This document shows positions 15,036 to 24,015 of a stretch of 27,054 nucleotides of DNA, piece by piece. The notes under the pieces are model-generated. The model had not been told where the DNA came from, made no database searches, and was given only the letters and a program-made list of their open reading frames with translations. The DNA is taken from the NCBI GenBank assembly GCA_036641735.1, contig JAVWEG010000028.1, positions 1 through 27,054 of the forward strand, in the 5' to 3' direction. Numbering within the stretch: the first letter of the stretch is position 1; the number at the start of each line of letters is the position of its first letter. The position numbers and the translations under genes are program-made. The stretch is from JAGPHI01 sp036641735. Lineage in GTDB: Bacteria; Bacillota; Clostridia; Oscillospirales; Ruminococcaceae.

Positions 15036-15854
15036 TTGGATAAGCAGCTTTTAATACAAAACGATAAGCGCAAAGAACAGCTTGCCAGAATAACAGCGCC
15101 GCTGCATTTAACACAAAGCAATTTTATGCAGCACGAAAAGCTGGAGGGTTATAACGAAAACAAAACAGCAGAAGGGTTTTTCGGCTGTGACAGGCTGATG
15201 AAAATAAGCAGCATTTTCGGCACAATCCAAATGGGGTACAATCCGGAAAAAGGGCAAAGCTTTTTATTTGCAAATATTAAAACCTCTATTTTTGATACAG
15301 CACCAAGCGCTGAGCAGCGTATTATGAATGAGAGTGAGCAAATGAGCGAAATAAAAACAGGAAACCAAAACAAAGCCTTTGTTTCGCGCCGTCGCCAAAA
15401 TAGTGCAGTATTGCTCTACAAAGCGGAAAATAAGCCGTGGAGCGAGCAATCTGTAGCACCTTATTTAAATCGTGTAAACACAGGCGCGCTACGCAAAACC
15501 TTGCCTTTTTTAAATATCAAGGAAAGCAAGCTAGAACAAAGCGATGCGCGTATAGAGCAAAAAAGACTGCAAAACGATGAGCAAAATTTAGAGTGCAAAC
15601 AATCCGATGCCGCAAAGCTGCGCATTGTACGAGCAAAGCGCGTAGAGCTGTCTTGCAGACAAAATGAAATAAATTCACTCATTATGCGCAAAGAGCGTCT
15701 TGCACAATGGTTTTTCCGTAGGGTTAATCTTGTGTTTGATTTACAAAAACAAAAGATGTTTGAATATTATCGTGGAAAAAAAGCAGGCTTTGTTCAAGAG
15801 GCGGAAAATGCCGCGGCTATTGTGCCAAATGACAATAAAGAAAAAAAGAAATAA
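15036..15854 (+). CDS. Charged, Gln/Lys-rich protein of unknown function
   Basis: I do not recognise this 272-aa protein. It has no signal peptide or membrane helix and is rich in Gln, Lys, Glu, Arg and Asn. The first 150 residues look only partly structured; residues about 165-245 are predicted-helix-rich and coiled-coil-like (ESKLEQSDARIEQKRLQNDE, later AKRVELSCRQNEI). The C-terminus is a lysine-rich tail (NDNKEKKK). The start is a TTG (15036) preceded by AAGGGCGGTG; no in-frame ATG nearby fits better. It sits 6-15 nt upstream of the AAA+ ATPase gene, so it could be an adaptor, cargo or structural partner of that ATPase (inference from position only). Confidence 0.6.
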   Translation: MDKQLLIQNDKRKEQLARITAPLHLTQSNFMQHEKLEGYNENKTAEGFFGCDRLMKISSIFGTIQMGYNPEKGQSFLFANIKTSIFDTAPSAEQRIMNESEQMSEIKTGNQNKAFVSRRRQNSAVLLYKAENKPWSEQSVAPYLNRVNTGALRKTLPFLNIKESKLEQSDARIEQKRLQNDEQNLECKQSDAAKLRIVRAKRVELSCRQNEINSLIMRKERLAQWFFRRVNLVFDLQKQKMFEYYRGKKAGFVQEAENAAAIVPNDNKEKKK

Positions 15855-15869
15855 ATCGGGGTGTGCGGT

Positions 15870-17690
15870 ATGAGTAAATCGGGCAATACAACCGAATTGG
15901 TTTCTTCGCTGATGCAGCTTGGAAGCCTTGCGGAATTTAATGCCGCGCCGTCGATAGTGCAGCAGCTTAATGCCTTGTGCAGCAATGGCAAAGACGATTT
16001 ACAGCTCATAGCGTTTAATAATATAAGCGAGACATTCGAGCTTGATGCAGCAGAGCAGCTTATCCTCGCAAACAGTCTTTGGCTTTTTTGTGAGGGAAAA
16101 AGCTTTCATAATGCAATGTGGATGTCGGATTTTTGTACAGCAATAGCAATGCATAGCAAAGAAAAAGAAATTTCGTTTTTGCTTTGCACACAGCCCGATA
16201 CATTGCTTGTAAATGCGTGCTGCATATTGCTGGGGCGCACAGCACAATTACCTTTGTATGCAGAGCTTGAAATAGGCGGAGACACGGTGTTTCACGGCGA
16301 AGATGTATTGAGCGATGCAAATGATTTTTTAAACAGATGCCAAGAAAACAGCGACCTTTTACCTGCGGCGATTGTTTTTTCGGGCGAAGCAGGTGTGGGC
16401 AAACGGTTTTTGCAAAAGGAGCTTGCGCATATGCGCGGCTGCATATTGCTTAATATAGATTGCAATGCGGCAACAATTTCCGACACATCAATTATAGCAG
16501 GGCTTGCACTGCTTTACAGTGCAATGATTGCCCTTACAAGCTATACAGATGAAGCAGAAAAGCTGATGAATGGCCTTTTTAATTGGTTTTGTGTTTTGCT
16601 TATTGCTACAAACGACAGCACATACAGTATTGGCACACGCTGCAAAGCATTGCTTTTACGTGAGATAAAGGCGATGTCGGCAGAAGAAAGGCAAAGGGCA
16701 ATATCCGTGCTGTTTCCAAGCACAGAGGAAAGTGAGCGCGTGAGCGCCGCGCAAACATATCATACTTCACCTGCTCGCCTTATAAAGGCGGCGGCGCGTA
16801 TGAAGGCAGAAGGCAAAGAGCAAAGCCTAACAGGTATGTTAAGAGAAGAAAATTTACTTTCGCTTTTACATACAGCAGAGCTTTTGCAAACAAATAAATA
16901 TATGAAGGATTTGGTGCTTCCGTGTGAAGCAAAGCAGCAGCTGGAGCGGCTTTGCGCGTTTGTAAGAGTGCGCAGCACAGTGTGGAAGCAGTGGGGCTTT
17001 GACAGTAAAATACCATATGGGCGCGGTACCACGGCATTATTTTACGGAGCATCAGGCACAGGCAAAACTCTTGCCGCAGGCATTGTGGCAAACGAGCTTG
17101 GGATGCCGCTTTACAGAGTGGATTTATCACAGCTTATCAGTAAATATATCGGTGAAACACAAAAAAATATCGGACAAATATTTGATAATGCAAAAAATAT
17201 GGACTGTATATTGTTTTTTGATGAGGCGGATGCGCTGTTTGCAAGCCGCGGTGAAAACTCCGATGCGCAAGACCGTTATGCAAATGCAGAAACAGCTTAT
17301 CTTTTGCAAAGAACAGAGCAATATGACGGCATTATACTTTTGGCTACAAATTTATTGCAAAATTTTGACGAAGCGTTTCGTCGCCGCATTGATTGTATGA
17401 TACATTTTCCGCTACCCGACAAAGCTATGCGTGAGCAATTATGGCAGAGCATTTTCCCGAAAGAAGCTCCAACGAAGCAATTGGATTTTGCATTGCTGGC
17501 ACAGCAGCTCGAGCTTTCGGGTGCAGGCATACGAAATTGCGCTCTTACGGCGGCATATCTTGCCGCATCACAGCATACGGCTATAGATATGCGCAGCGTT
17601 GTAATAGCTGCGCAAGGTGAATACCAAAAGCTTGGCAAAGCATTTCCCACAAGCCTTATGGCTTATATTCCGCCCGAAAGGAGAACATAG
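15870..17690 (+). CDS. AAA+ ATPase resembling those of contractile injection systems (eCIS)
   Basis: A 606-aa protein from ATG 15870; a GTG at 15861 is possible, but CGGGGTG fits the ATG better. It has two nucleotide-binding regions. The first (about 165-290) has a Walker A, GEAGVGKR (172-179), but no clear Walker B and looks degenerate. The second (about 385-560) is complete: Walker A GASGTGKT (393-400), the SKYIGET segment, Walker B ILFFDEAD (Asp451, Glu452), sensor-like LLATNL, and arginine residues 504-506. The pattern YRVDLSQLISKYIGET...FDEADALF...RYANAE.AYLLQR matches the FtsH/Cdc48-like AAA+ ATPases found in eCIS loci. In those loci it is thought to act in assembly or cargo handling. 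Its stop is 3 nt before the giant surface-protein ATG, whose ribosome site lies in its last codons. The eCIS link is a family inference. Confidence 0.82.
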   Translation: MSKSGNTTELVSSLMQLGSLAEFNAAPSIVQQLNALCSNGKDDLQLIAFNNISETFELDAAEQLILANSLWLFCEGKSFHNAMWMSDFCTAIAMHSKEKEISFLLCTQPDTLLVNACCILLGRTAQLPLYAELEIGGDTVFHGEDVLSDANDFLNRCQENSDLLPAAIVFSGEAGVGKRFLQKELAHMRGCILLNIDCNAATISDTSIIAGLALLYSAMIALTSYTDEAEKLMNGLFNWFCVLLIATNDSTYSIGTRCKALLLREIKAMSAEERQRAISVLFPSTEESERVSAAQTYHTSPARLIKAAARMKAEGKEQSLTGMLREENLLSLLHTAELLQTNKYMKDLVLPCEAKQQLERLCAFVRVRSTVWKQWGFDSKIPYGRGTTALFYGASGTGKTLAAGIVANELGMPLYRVDLSQLISKYIGETQKNIGQIFDNAKNMDCILFFDEADALFASRGENSDAQDRYANAETAYLLQRTEQYDGIILLATNLLQNFDEAFRRRIDCMIHFPLPDKAMREQLWQSIFPKEAPTKQLDFALLAQQLELSGAGIRNCALTAAYLAASQHTAIDMRSVVIAAQGEYQKLGKAFPTSLMAYIPPERRT

Positions 17691-17693
17691 AAT

Positions 17694-20600
17694 ATGAAGA
17701 TAAAACGAGTAGCTTCGCTGTTGCTGGCGTTTGCGATTTTACTGGGAGGGCTGCCTTTTATAGAGCTTACAGCGCTAAAGGTGCAGGCGGCTCCGGCTCA
17801 GGATTATGTCATTGACAGTGCAAACAAAGTATTTACCGTCAATACCGAAGCAGGGTGGAATTATTTTGCAGGTATAAGTATCAAGGGTATAACGGGCACA
17901 ATTGCAGCCAATTTTACAGGCTGGACGGTAAAGCTCGCAGAAAACATTGAGATTACAACTGCCGTAATTCCCTCCGCAGATGATTTCGCAGGTGTTTTCG
18001 ACGGGCAAAACCATACTATTACTTTGCCGAAGGGCGATAGCTATTTTGCCGAAACTGACACTAAGTCTTTAGGCGCAGATGTGGGGCTGTTTCGCAATAT
18101 TATAGGCAATGGTGAGCTTAAAAATTTGATTGTGCGGATAAACAAGGGCAGCACAGTTTATGTTTCAAAATCTCTTATGAACTGCAATGTGGGAAGCGAT
18201 GTTATCAGCTTTGGCGCAGTAATAGGAAGATTATCTAATAATGCCAAAATTAAAGACTGTGCCCTTGTGGGCGAAGGCTCGGTACTTTATCGGAACAACA
18301 AAGGTATGCAAACAGGGGGTAACGACATAAAAGTACGAGTAGGTGCTATGGTGGGGGCGCTGGATGATCAGGCATCTGCCGAAGGCTGCTATTCAGACGT
18401 TAATGTGAAAGCTTGGGTATTTTCGAGTGATAATAAAGACAATCCGATGATAATGTTAAATGTCGGCGGTTTATTCGGTGGTATAGAATCCGGCATAAGC
18501 AGTAAAAACTGCATTGGCATAAACCAGCAAATTGAAGCAAGCAACTTTAATTATAACAATAGTATGTATACGGCGGTGGGTGGTATTGCAGGCTATTGCT
18601 CTGCCATCGAAAATGCGTATGTGAAAGGCTCAGCTATCAATGTGAGGCAAACGAATGGTGCGCATTTGCATGGTAATCATACTGATGAGCAGCCAAGCGG
18701 GAGCGGGAAGGGAATAGGTGCAGCAATAGCATACTCCTATAATAATACAATAATAAACTGCGCCGCCAATACCACTTTTTCAGCTGCTTCAAATGGAGCG
18801 ATATTCCACGATAATGGATATGTAAGCAATATTGATGCCATAACAGCTGAGAGAATGGGTACGGAATGGGTAAACACAAACAAAAAAAACCCAAATCTTA
18901 AGTGGCTGGTAAATGCGGGGCCGAGCGCTGCCACAATTGATACGCTGTCGGCAAAAGGCTCTTTAACAATACAAGATAGCTATGCAGAGCTAAACACGGT
19001 GGCAGGTTATCAGGCAGATAGTGATGCAATATGGGGCTTCGTTATGAGGATGCCTATAAAAGGTCGAGTAGCGCCTATTAGCGAAAAAGTGAAAATGGCA
19101 GTGGAAAGAAACGCTACGGGTACAAACAAAATCGTTAAAAAAACTATTACACTGCCACCTGTTAACGGCATAAAGCTATATTATAAATTGTCTGATGCAA
19201 CGGATAACGTTTTGTATACAAGTACAAAGCAATTGGAGGATGATGGTTTTTATAAATTGTATTCAACTCCTGTTATTTTAACGGAGGACGCCGATTTGAA
19301 AATGAGCAAACTTCTTGTAGTGGCGGTGCCAGAGGACGGCAACACTAAGCTATTAAGCACAACAAGTGAGTATAATTTACAAACGGCTATAAATGCCCCT
19401 GATACAGAGATTGATTTATCGGTGCAAAATACACCAGCGGCAGGATATGAGCCAAAAACCATCACCACAGGTACGCTGTATTATACGCAAGATGCAACAA
19501 GCACAGGCGCGCTGCCGAATAATAAAAATATGCTTACTTTAGACATAATTTTGGGAACGATAAACAGCGCTTATAAAATTAATACAATGGACTATATTGC
19601 GGCAGGCAGTATAGTAGTAAATGTGTTCGCGGCAAAAGACCGTTTTGGTGGTGACGGCGCAAGCTCGTGCTTTGTATCTACTGCTACAAAAAGCTCTGTA
19701 AAAGGTGATGTAGTGCCTCGTCCTACAATATCTCCGCGCGGCACAGGTATAATTTCAAACGGAGTTACTATCACTGTACCTACAGACGCGCAAGTGTATT
19801 ATACTTGGACGATTGATCCTGTTGCAGGCACGCTGCCTGTGCATCCGGAGCTTGATGCAAGCGGCAAACCAAAGGACCCGGCAATAACAAAGGAATATAC
19901 TGCAAACACAGTGCTGCCTTTTCCAATCGGAGCAACAAAGCTGGCGGTAAGGGCTATAGCATATCAAAAAGGCAAAATTACAAGCGACGAGGATTATGTG
20001 GAATACTCAAACGATGCAAACCTACCGCTACCCTATGCGCCACGGCTTTTGGTAGCAGGGGCAGACCATAGCGATGCCGCCACTTATCCCGATTCCAGCG
20101 AAATAAAGTTTACACACGCTAATTTAGCGGAAGGCCTTGTTTATTTTACAGTTAATTCATCTACACCGAGCGCCAGCAATGCCAATGCGTATCGTTATGG
20201 CAAGGGGCAAACCTATGATGAAACAAAGCCGTTTTCTTTGCCTACTATTTCGGGGCGCGATTTTATAGAGGTAAAAGCTGTGTTCCACAGCAATAAAACT
20301 TTGCTCGATTCACCCGTAGGGACATATCGTGTGCATACAAAGCAAGCACTTAAAGCGCCTGCCGCGAATATACCTACAGGCAAGAGCGTTCCTCCCGGCG
20401 AAAAGCTGCTTTTAAGCTTATCCGACGGCGCGATTACACAGCTTAACAGTACAGGCAAAATCTCGGCGGCAAGGATAAAATACAGCGATGGCACGGACGG
20501 AAGCACTGCAACAGACGATGCAAGCTTTACGATTGTCGGCACAGATAAGCCCGTAAATGGCACAGAATATATCAGCTATAATGTGAACGAAAGCAATGAG

Positions 20601-23600
20601 GCATATTCGCTGCCGATTATTCGCTACAAGCTGGGCGCAGGGGCTACGGATATAGATAAATCAGGTACGCTGTGCCAATATGGACAGCGCCGCGTTTTGA
20701 GCAAAACAGTAAGTGGCATTACCACAGTAACAGTTACATATATTAATCCTTTACCTATAGTGCTTACAGGTGAAGCGGATAAAGTGATTACGGTAAACAC
20801 AGTGGCTTTAAGCGAATTAGAAGCTTATTCCAATAGCGCAGTGGCAAGCTTTGAGTACACAATATTTAAAGCTGCCGCTAAGCCCACAGCCATACCTGCT
20901 ACAAGTGATACTGCATTTACTATGTTAGCGCCCGGTTCGTTTATAAACCTTGCCACTTCCACAGCAAATACGAGCATTTATTACACAACAAATAACAGCG
21001 TTCCTTCGCCGCAAGATTATTTGGATTGGGTGAAAAACGGCAGCGATGCCGCCAAAAAGCCGGCGACAATGCTATATGATGATGTGGCAGGCATTGTAAT
21101 GCCGAACAAGGCAAACACATTATTTACAATACGTGCTGTAGCACATTCAAACGACAATTCCCTTGTGAACAGTGAGATGGTGCAATTTACCTACCAAATG
21201 CCATCGCCTGTAAATACTGTGTATGTTTCGCCATCACAGGGCAGTGTGCTTCAAGGCACGGCGGTGCAGCTAAAATGCGGCACAGCGGATGCACATATTT
21301 TCTATAAGCTGCATACCACGGCACCCGATTTAACAGATCCTGCCGTAGTGCCAAAGCCGTTTGTAGATCAGCTATTTGATGCAACAGTGCCAATAGTGAT
21401 AAATAAAGAAGTATGGATTACGGCAATTGCCGAAAAAAATGGTGTAACTAGCACAATGACATCTTATCATTACACGCTGTACAGTAAGACGGCACAGCCT
21501 ACGGCAATACCTGCCACTACACCCGAAGCTATAGCTATGATAAAGCCGAACGATGTGATAAACCTATCTACCTCTACGGCAAACGCAAGTATATATTATA
21601 CCATAGACAACAGCCACCCAAGCCCACAGGAGTATCTTGCGTGGGTGCAAGCAGGGAGCGATGCCTCTAAAAAGCCCTCGACAATGCTGTATAAGACACT
21701 GGAAGGCATAACAATGCCGAATATAACAACGTTTTTCACCATACGTGCAGTGGCACAAAGTGCAGAGCAGGGCAGTGAGGACAGCTCCGAAGCACAATTT
21801 ACATATCAGCCGCCGACAGCGGTGCAGGCTGTATTCGTATCGCCAACGGCGGGAGCAGTAGTAGCTAATCAAAGCGTAACGCTTAAATGCTCTACACCGG
21901 GCGCGAAGATATTTTATCGCATTTTAACGCAAAAACCTGCAAATATCACAGATCCCGAAAATATACCAAAGCCGTATAAAGACCAAATATTTGATGCGAC
22001 AGTGCCAATAGTGATAACTAAAAATATTTGGATTGTGGCTTTAGCTGAAAAGGACGGAATGGTAAGCGCCCCTATGCTGTATGAGTATACGGTGTCGCCG
22101 CTTACCACAGAGCCTACAGCTTCACTTAAAACAGGAAGTGTAGTGAATAGAGGCACAAGAATACGTTTGAGCGGATTAGGCAATATTGCATTTACGCTGG
22201 ACGGAAGCGATCCTAAGGTAGCAGTAGCTGCAATGCAATCGGCAAGCGGCGGTGCAAAGGCAGCCGAAGCGCCGCCAAAAGCGGCTGAAGTATTTTTTGG
22301 TGATAGCTTTATTGTAGATGCGGATTTTGGGAAATCACTTACCGTACGCGCCTTTTCATATGGAGACGGCAAAACGCCAAGTAATGTTGTGTCATTCACA
22401 TATACGGTTTGCGAAAAAGACGGATACATTACAGCGTTGCCGCAAAGCGGCTCGGTGATTACAAGCGGAGATCAAATAACATTATCCACTACTATAAGCG
22501 ACGGTAAATTGTTTTATTCAACAGGCACAGACACACCAAGTATATTAAACAGGTATGCCGATGCCGCAATAGATAAAGCCGAAAACGAGCCGTATACGCA
22601 TTATCAGTGGATTGCAGGAGAAAATACGTCGCAAGGCACAAGCGTAAAAATTAAAGGCACTTCGGGAAGCACCGTTACAGTAAAGGCATTGGCGGCAGCC
22701 AATGGCTCTGAGGGCGGAGCAACACAGGTGTTTACCTACACAATACGCGAAAAAACAGCCTCACCTACAGCATCTATACCCACAGGCGCGGTAACCTTAG
22801 AGGGCGCAACGGTAACGCTAAGCGCGCGTGAGGGCGATATATTCTTTACCACAGACGGCACTACTCCATCTACCTCAAGCAGGCTTTATACAGAGCCGAT
22901 AGAGGTGCCGGGCTCTATGGTGCTAAAAGCAATAGCTTTGGCAAAGGACAAAACGGAAAGCGATGTGGTGGAATACCATTACAGCTATGCAGACCAAGCG
23001 TTTGCGCCAAGTATGAGTATACCGTCGGGAGAGATAGAGCAAGGTAAGCTGCTTACTTTATCAAGCGAAACGAAAGATGCGTCCATTTATTATACTACAA
23101 ACGGTGCAGAGCCTACCGAGAAAAGCACATTGTATACTGCGCCTATCAGTATAATGCGCCCTGTAACCATAAAGGCAATCGCGGTGTATAAAGGGCTGCG
23201 TAACAGTGCAGTAAACAGCGCATTTTACACGGTAATAGAGCCGCCTGCACCCGAAATAGGAGACGACGGGACAGATAAGCCGCAAGGCCCTCTTAATAGC
23301 TTAGTGAGCAGGCGCACGTATTTTGATGAAACGGCAGGGCCGAAATTCAGTGCATTTGTAGCAAGGGATACAGCCACAAACACAGTGCTGTCCGCAAAAG
23401 ACGGTATAGTGCCAAAGGATGCGAAGCTGATAGTAAAACGTGTGGATACATCAGACAGCGACCGCGAGGCTGTGCGTACTGCGCTGGGGAACGAAATAGT
23501 AGTGCTTTATGATGTTAGCCTTGAAAAAGACGGCGAAAAAGTAGATCCGACAGGCGAAGTGGAGCTTGGCATTACTATTCCCGAGGAATATCAAAACAGT

Positions 23601-23984
23601 CTTGTAACCGTGTGCCGCATTGGAGCGGATAACACAGTAGAAGAATACGAGCCAAGACGTTCGGGGCAAGATGCGTACTTTATTGTGAATGGCAAATTAG
23701 ATAGGTATGCTGTGACAATCCCCGAAGAATTAGCGGTGTCCGGAGGCAAAATAACAATTAACACAATAGGTAAAATTGCTGTTTTGGTGCTTATATGTTT
23801 ATTGCTTGCAGGTGCGCTTGCAGTGTTTATTATACGCAAACGTTCAAAAAAGATTGAAAGCAATTTACCTGTGGAAAACGATGAGAATTTTGAAGAATTT
23901 TTTGCACAGGAGCTGCACGAGGACACGCGAGATACACAGCAGGATATTTTACCACAGGACGAACATAACGATACAAACGGTTAA
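17694..23984 (+). CDS. Giant surface protein with chitobiase-type repeat modules and cytoplasmic acidic tail
   Basis: This 2096-aa protein has a signal peptide (1-32, cleavage after KVQA). A GLUG-like beta-helix region follows (about 95-330: FDGQNHTITL, GLFRNI, VGGLFGGI, VGGIAGYC). About ten to thirteen chitobiase/beta-hexosaminidase C-terminal-type modules (about 480-1840) are marked by motifs such as YYTTNNSVPSP, FFTTDGTTPS and YYTTNGAEPT, each followed by an IRA/IKAIAV strand. A further beta domain (about 1860-2010) has EKDGEKVDPTGEVELGITIP. One membrane helix (about 2028-2047) is followed by basic RKRSKK and a 43-residue acidic cytoplasmic tail (ENDENFEEFFAQELHED). There is no LPXTG, so anchoring is by the helix. 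Modules may act as a stalk or bind glycans. AAAGGAGAA precedes the start inside the ATPase gene, implying coupling. Confidence 0.87.
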   Translation: MKIKRVASLLLAFAILLGGLPFIELTALKVQAAPAQDYVIDSANKVFTVNTEAGWNYFAGISIKGITGTIAANFTGWTVKLAENIEITTAVIPSADDFAGVFDGQNHTITLPKGDSYFAETDTKSLGADVGLFRNIIGNGELKNLIVRINKGSTVYVSKSLMNCNVGSDVISFGAVIGRLSNNAKIKDCALVGEGSVLYRNNKGMQTGGNDIKVRVGAMVGALDDQASAEGCYSDVNVKAWVFSSDNKDNPMIMLNVGGLFGGIESGISSKNCIGINQQIEASNFNYNNSMYTAVGGIAGYCSAIENAYVKGSAINVRQTNGAHLHGNHTDEQPSGSGKGIGAAIAYSYNNTIINCAANTTFSAASNGAIFHDNGYVSNIDAITAERMGTEWVNTNKKNPNLKWLVNAGPSAATIDTLSAKGSLTIQDSYAELNTVAGYQADSDAIWGFVMRMPIKGRVAPISEKVKMAVERNATGTNKIVKKTITLPPVNGIKLYYKLSDATDNVLYTSTKQLEDDGFYKLYSTPVILTEDADLKMSKLLVVAVPEDGNTKLLSTTSEYNLQTAINAPDTEIDLSVQNTPAAGYEPKTITTGTLYYTQDATSTGALPNNKNMLTLDIILGTINSAYKINTMDYIAAGSIVVNVFAAKDRFGGDGASSCFVSTATKSSVKGDVVPRPTISPRGTGIISNGVTITVPTDAQVYYTWTIDPVAGTLPVHPELDASGKPKDPAITKEYTANTVLPFPIGATKLAVRAIAYQKGKITSDEDYVEYSNDANLPLPYAPRLLVAGADHSDAATYPDSSEIKFTHANLAEGLVYFTVNSSTPSASNANAYRYGKGQTYDETKPFSLPTISGRDFIEVKAVFHSNKTLLDSPVGTYRVHTKQALKAPAANIPTGKSVPPGEKLLLSLSDGAITQLNSTGKISAARIKYSDGTDGSTATDDASFTIVGTDKPVNGTEYISYNVNESNEAYSLPIIRYKLGAGATDIDKSGTLCQYGQRRVLSKTVSGITTVTVTYINPLPIVLTGEADKVITVNTVALSELEAYSNSAVASFEYTIFKAAAKPTAIPATSDTAFTMLAPGSFINLATSTANTSIYYTTNNSVPSPQDYLDWVKNGSDAAKKPATMLYDDVAGIVMPNKANTLFTIRAVAHSNDNSLVNSEMVQFTYQMPSPVNTVYVSPSQGSVLQGTAVQLKCGTADAHIFYKLHTTAPDLTDPAVVPKPFVDQLFDATVPIVINKEVWITAIAEKNGVTSTMTSYHYTLYSKTAQPTAIPATTPEAIAMIKPNDVINLSTSTANASIYYTIDNSHPSPQEYLAWVQAGSDASKKPSTMLYKTLEGITMPNITTFFTIRAVAQSAEQGSEDSSEAQFTYQPPTAVQAVFVSPTAGAVVANQSVTLKCSTPGAKIFYRILTQKPANITDPENIPKPYKDQIFDATVPIVITKNIWIVALAEKDGMVSAPMLYEYTVSPLTTEPTASLKTGSVVNRGTRIRLSGLGNIAFTLDGSDPKVAVAAMQSASGGAKAAEAPPKAAEVFFGDSFIVDADFGKSLTVRAFSYGDGKTPSNVVSFTYTVCEKDGYITALPQSGSVITSGDQITLSTTISDGKLFYSTGTDTPSILNRYADAAIDKAENEPYTHYQWIAGENTSQGTSVKIKGTSGSTVTVKALAAANGSEGGATQVFTYTIREKTASPTASIPTGAVTLEGATVTLSAREGDIFFTTDGTTPSTSSRLYTEPIEVPGSMVLKAIALAKDKTESDVVEYHYSYADQAFAPSMSIPSGEIEQGKLLTLSSETKDASIYYTTNGAEPTEKSTLYTAPISIMRPVTIKAIAVYKGLRNSAVNSAFYTVIEPPAPEIGDDGTDKPQGPLNSLVSRRTYFDETAGPKFSAFVARDTATNTVLSAKDGIVPKDAKLIVKRVDTSDSDREAVRTALGNEIVVLYDVSLEKDGEKVDPTGEVELGITIPEEYQNSLVTVCRIGADNTVEEYEPRRSGQDAYFIVNGKLDRYAVTIPEELAVSGGKITINTIGKIAVLVLICLLLAGALAVFIIRKRSKKIESNLPVENDENFEEFFAQELHEDTRDTQQDILPQDEHNDTNG
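20877..22106 (+). repeat. Two tandem 615-bp (205-aa) units inside the giant surface protein
   Basis: Residues about 1062-1266 and 1267-1471 align from end to end without net length change: PTAIPAT, NASIYYT.DNS.PSPQ(E/D)YL.WV..GSDA.KKP, FTIRAVA, FDATVPIVI. Each unit contains two chitobiase-type modules, one with a long insertion. DNA divergence is substantial, so the duplication is old and not an assembly artefact. Confidence 0.88.
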
Positions 23985-24015
23985 ATTTATCACATAAAGA
24001 AAGCAGGTTGATTCG

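Noticed and set aside
15861..15869. GTG at 15861 as the AAA+ start
   Set aside because: It leaves the G-rich ribosome site inside the start codon; ATG 15870 has CGGGGTG at proper spacing. Not excluded experimentally.
20877..22106. Assembly duplication as the cause of the 205-aa tandem units
   Set aside because: The copies differ at many synonymous and non-synonymous positions across their length, so they are genuine diverged repeats.
23769..23984. Sortase anchoring of the giant surface protein
   Set aside because: There is no LPXTG-like motif before the membrane helix, and a long acidic cytoplasmic tail follows it.
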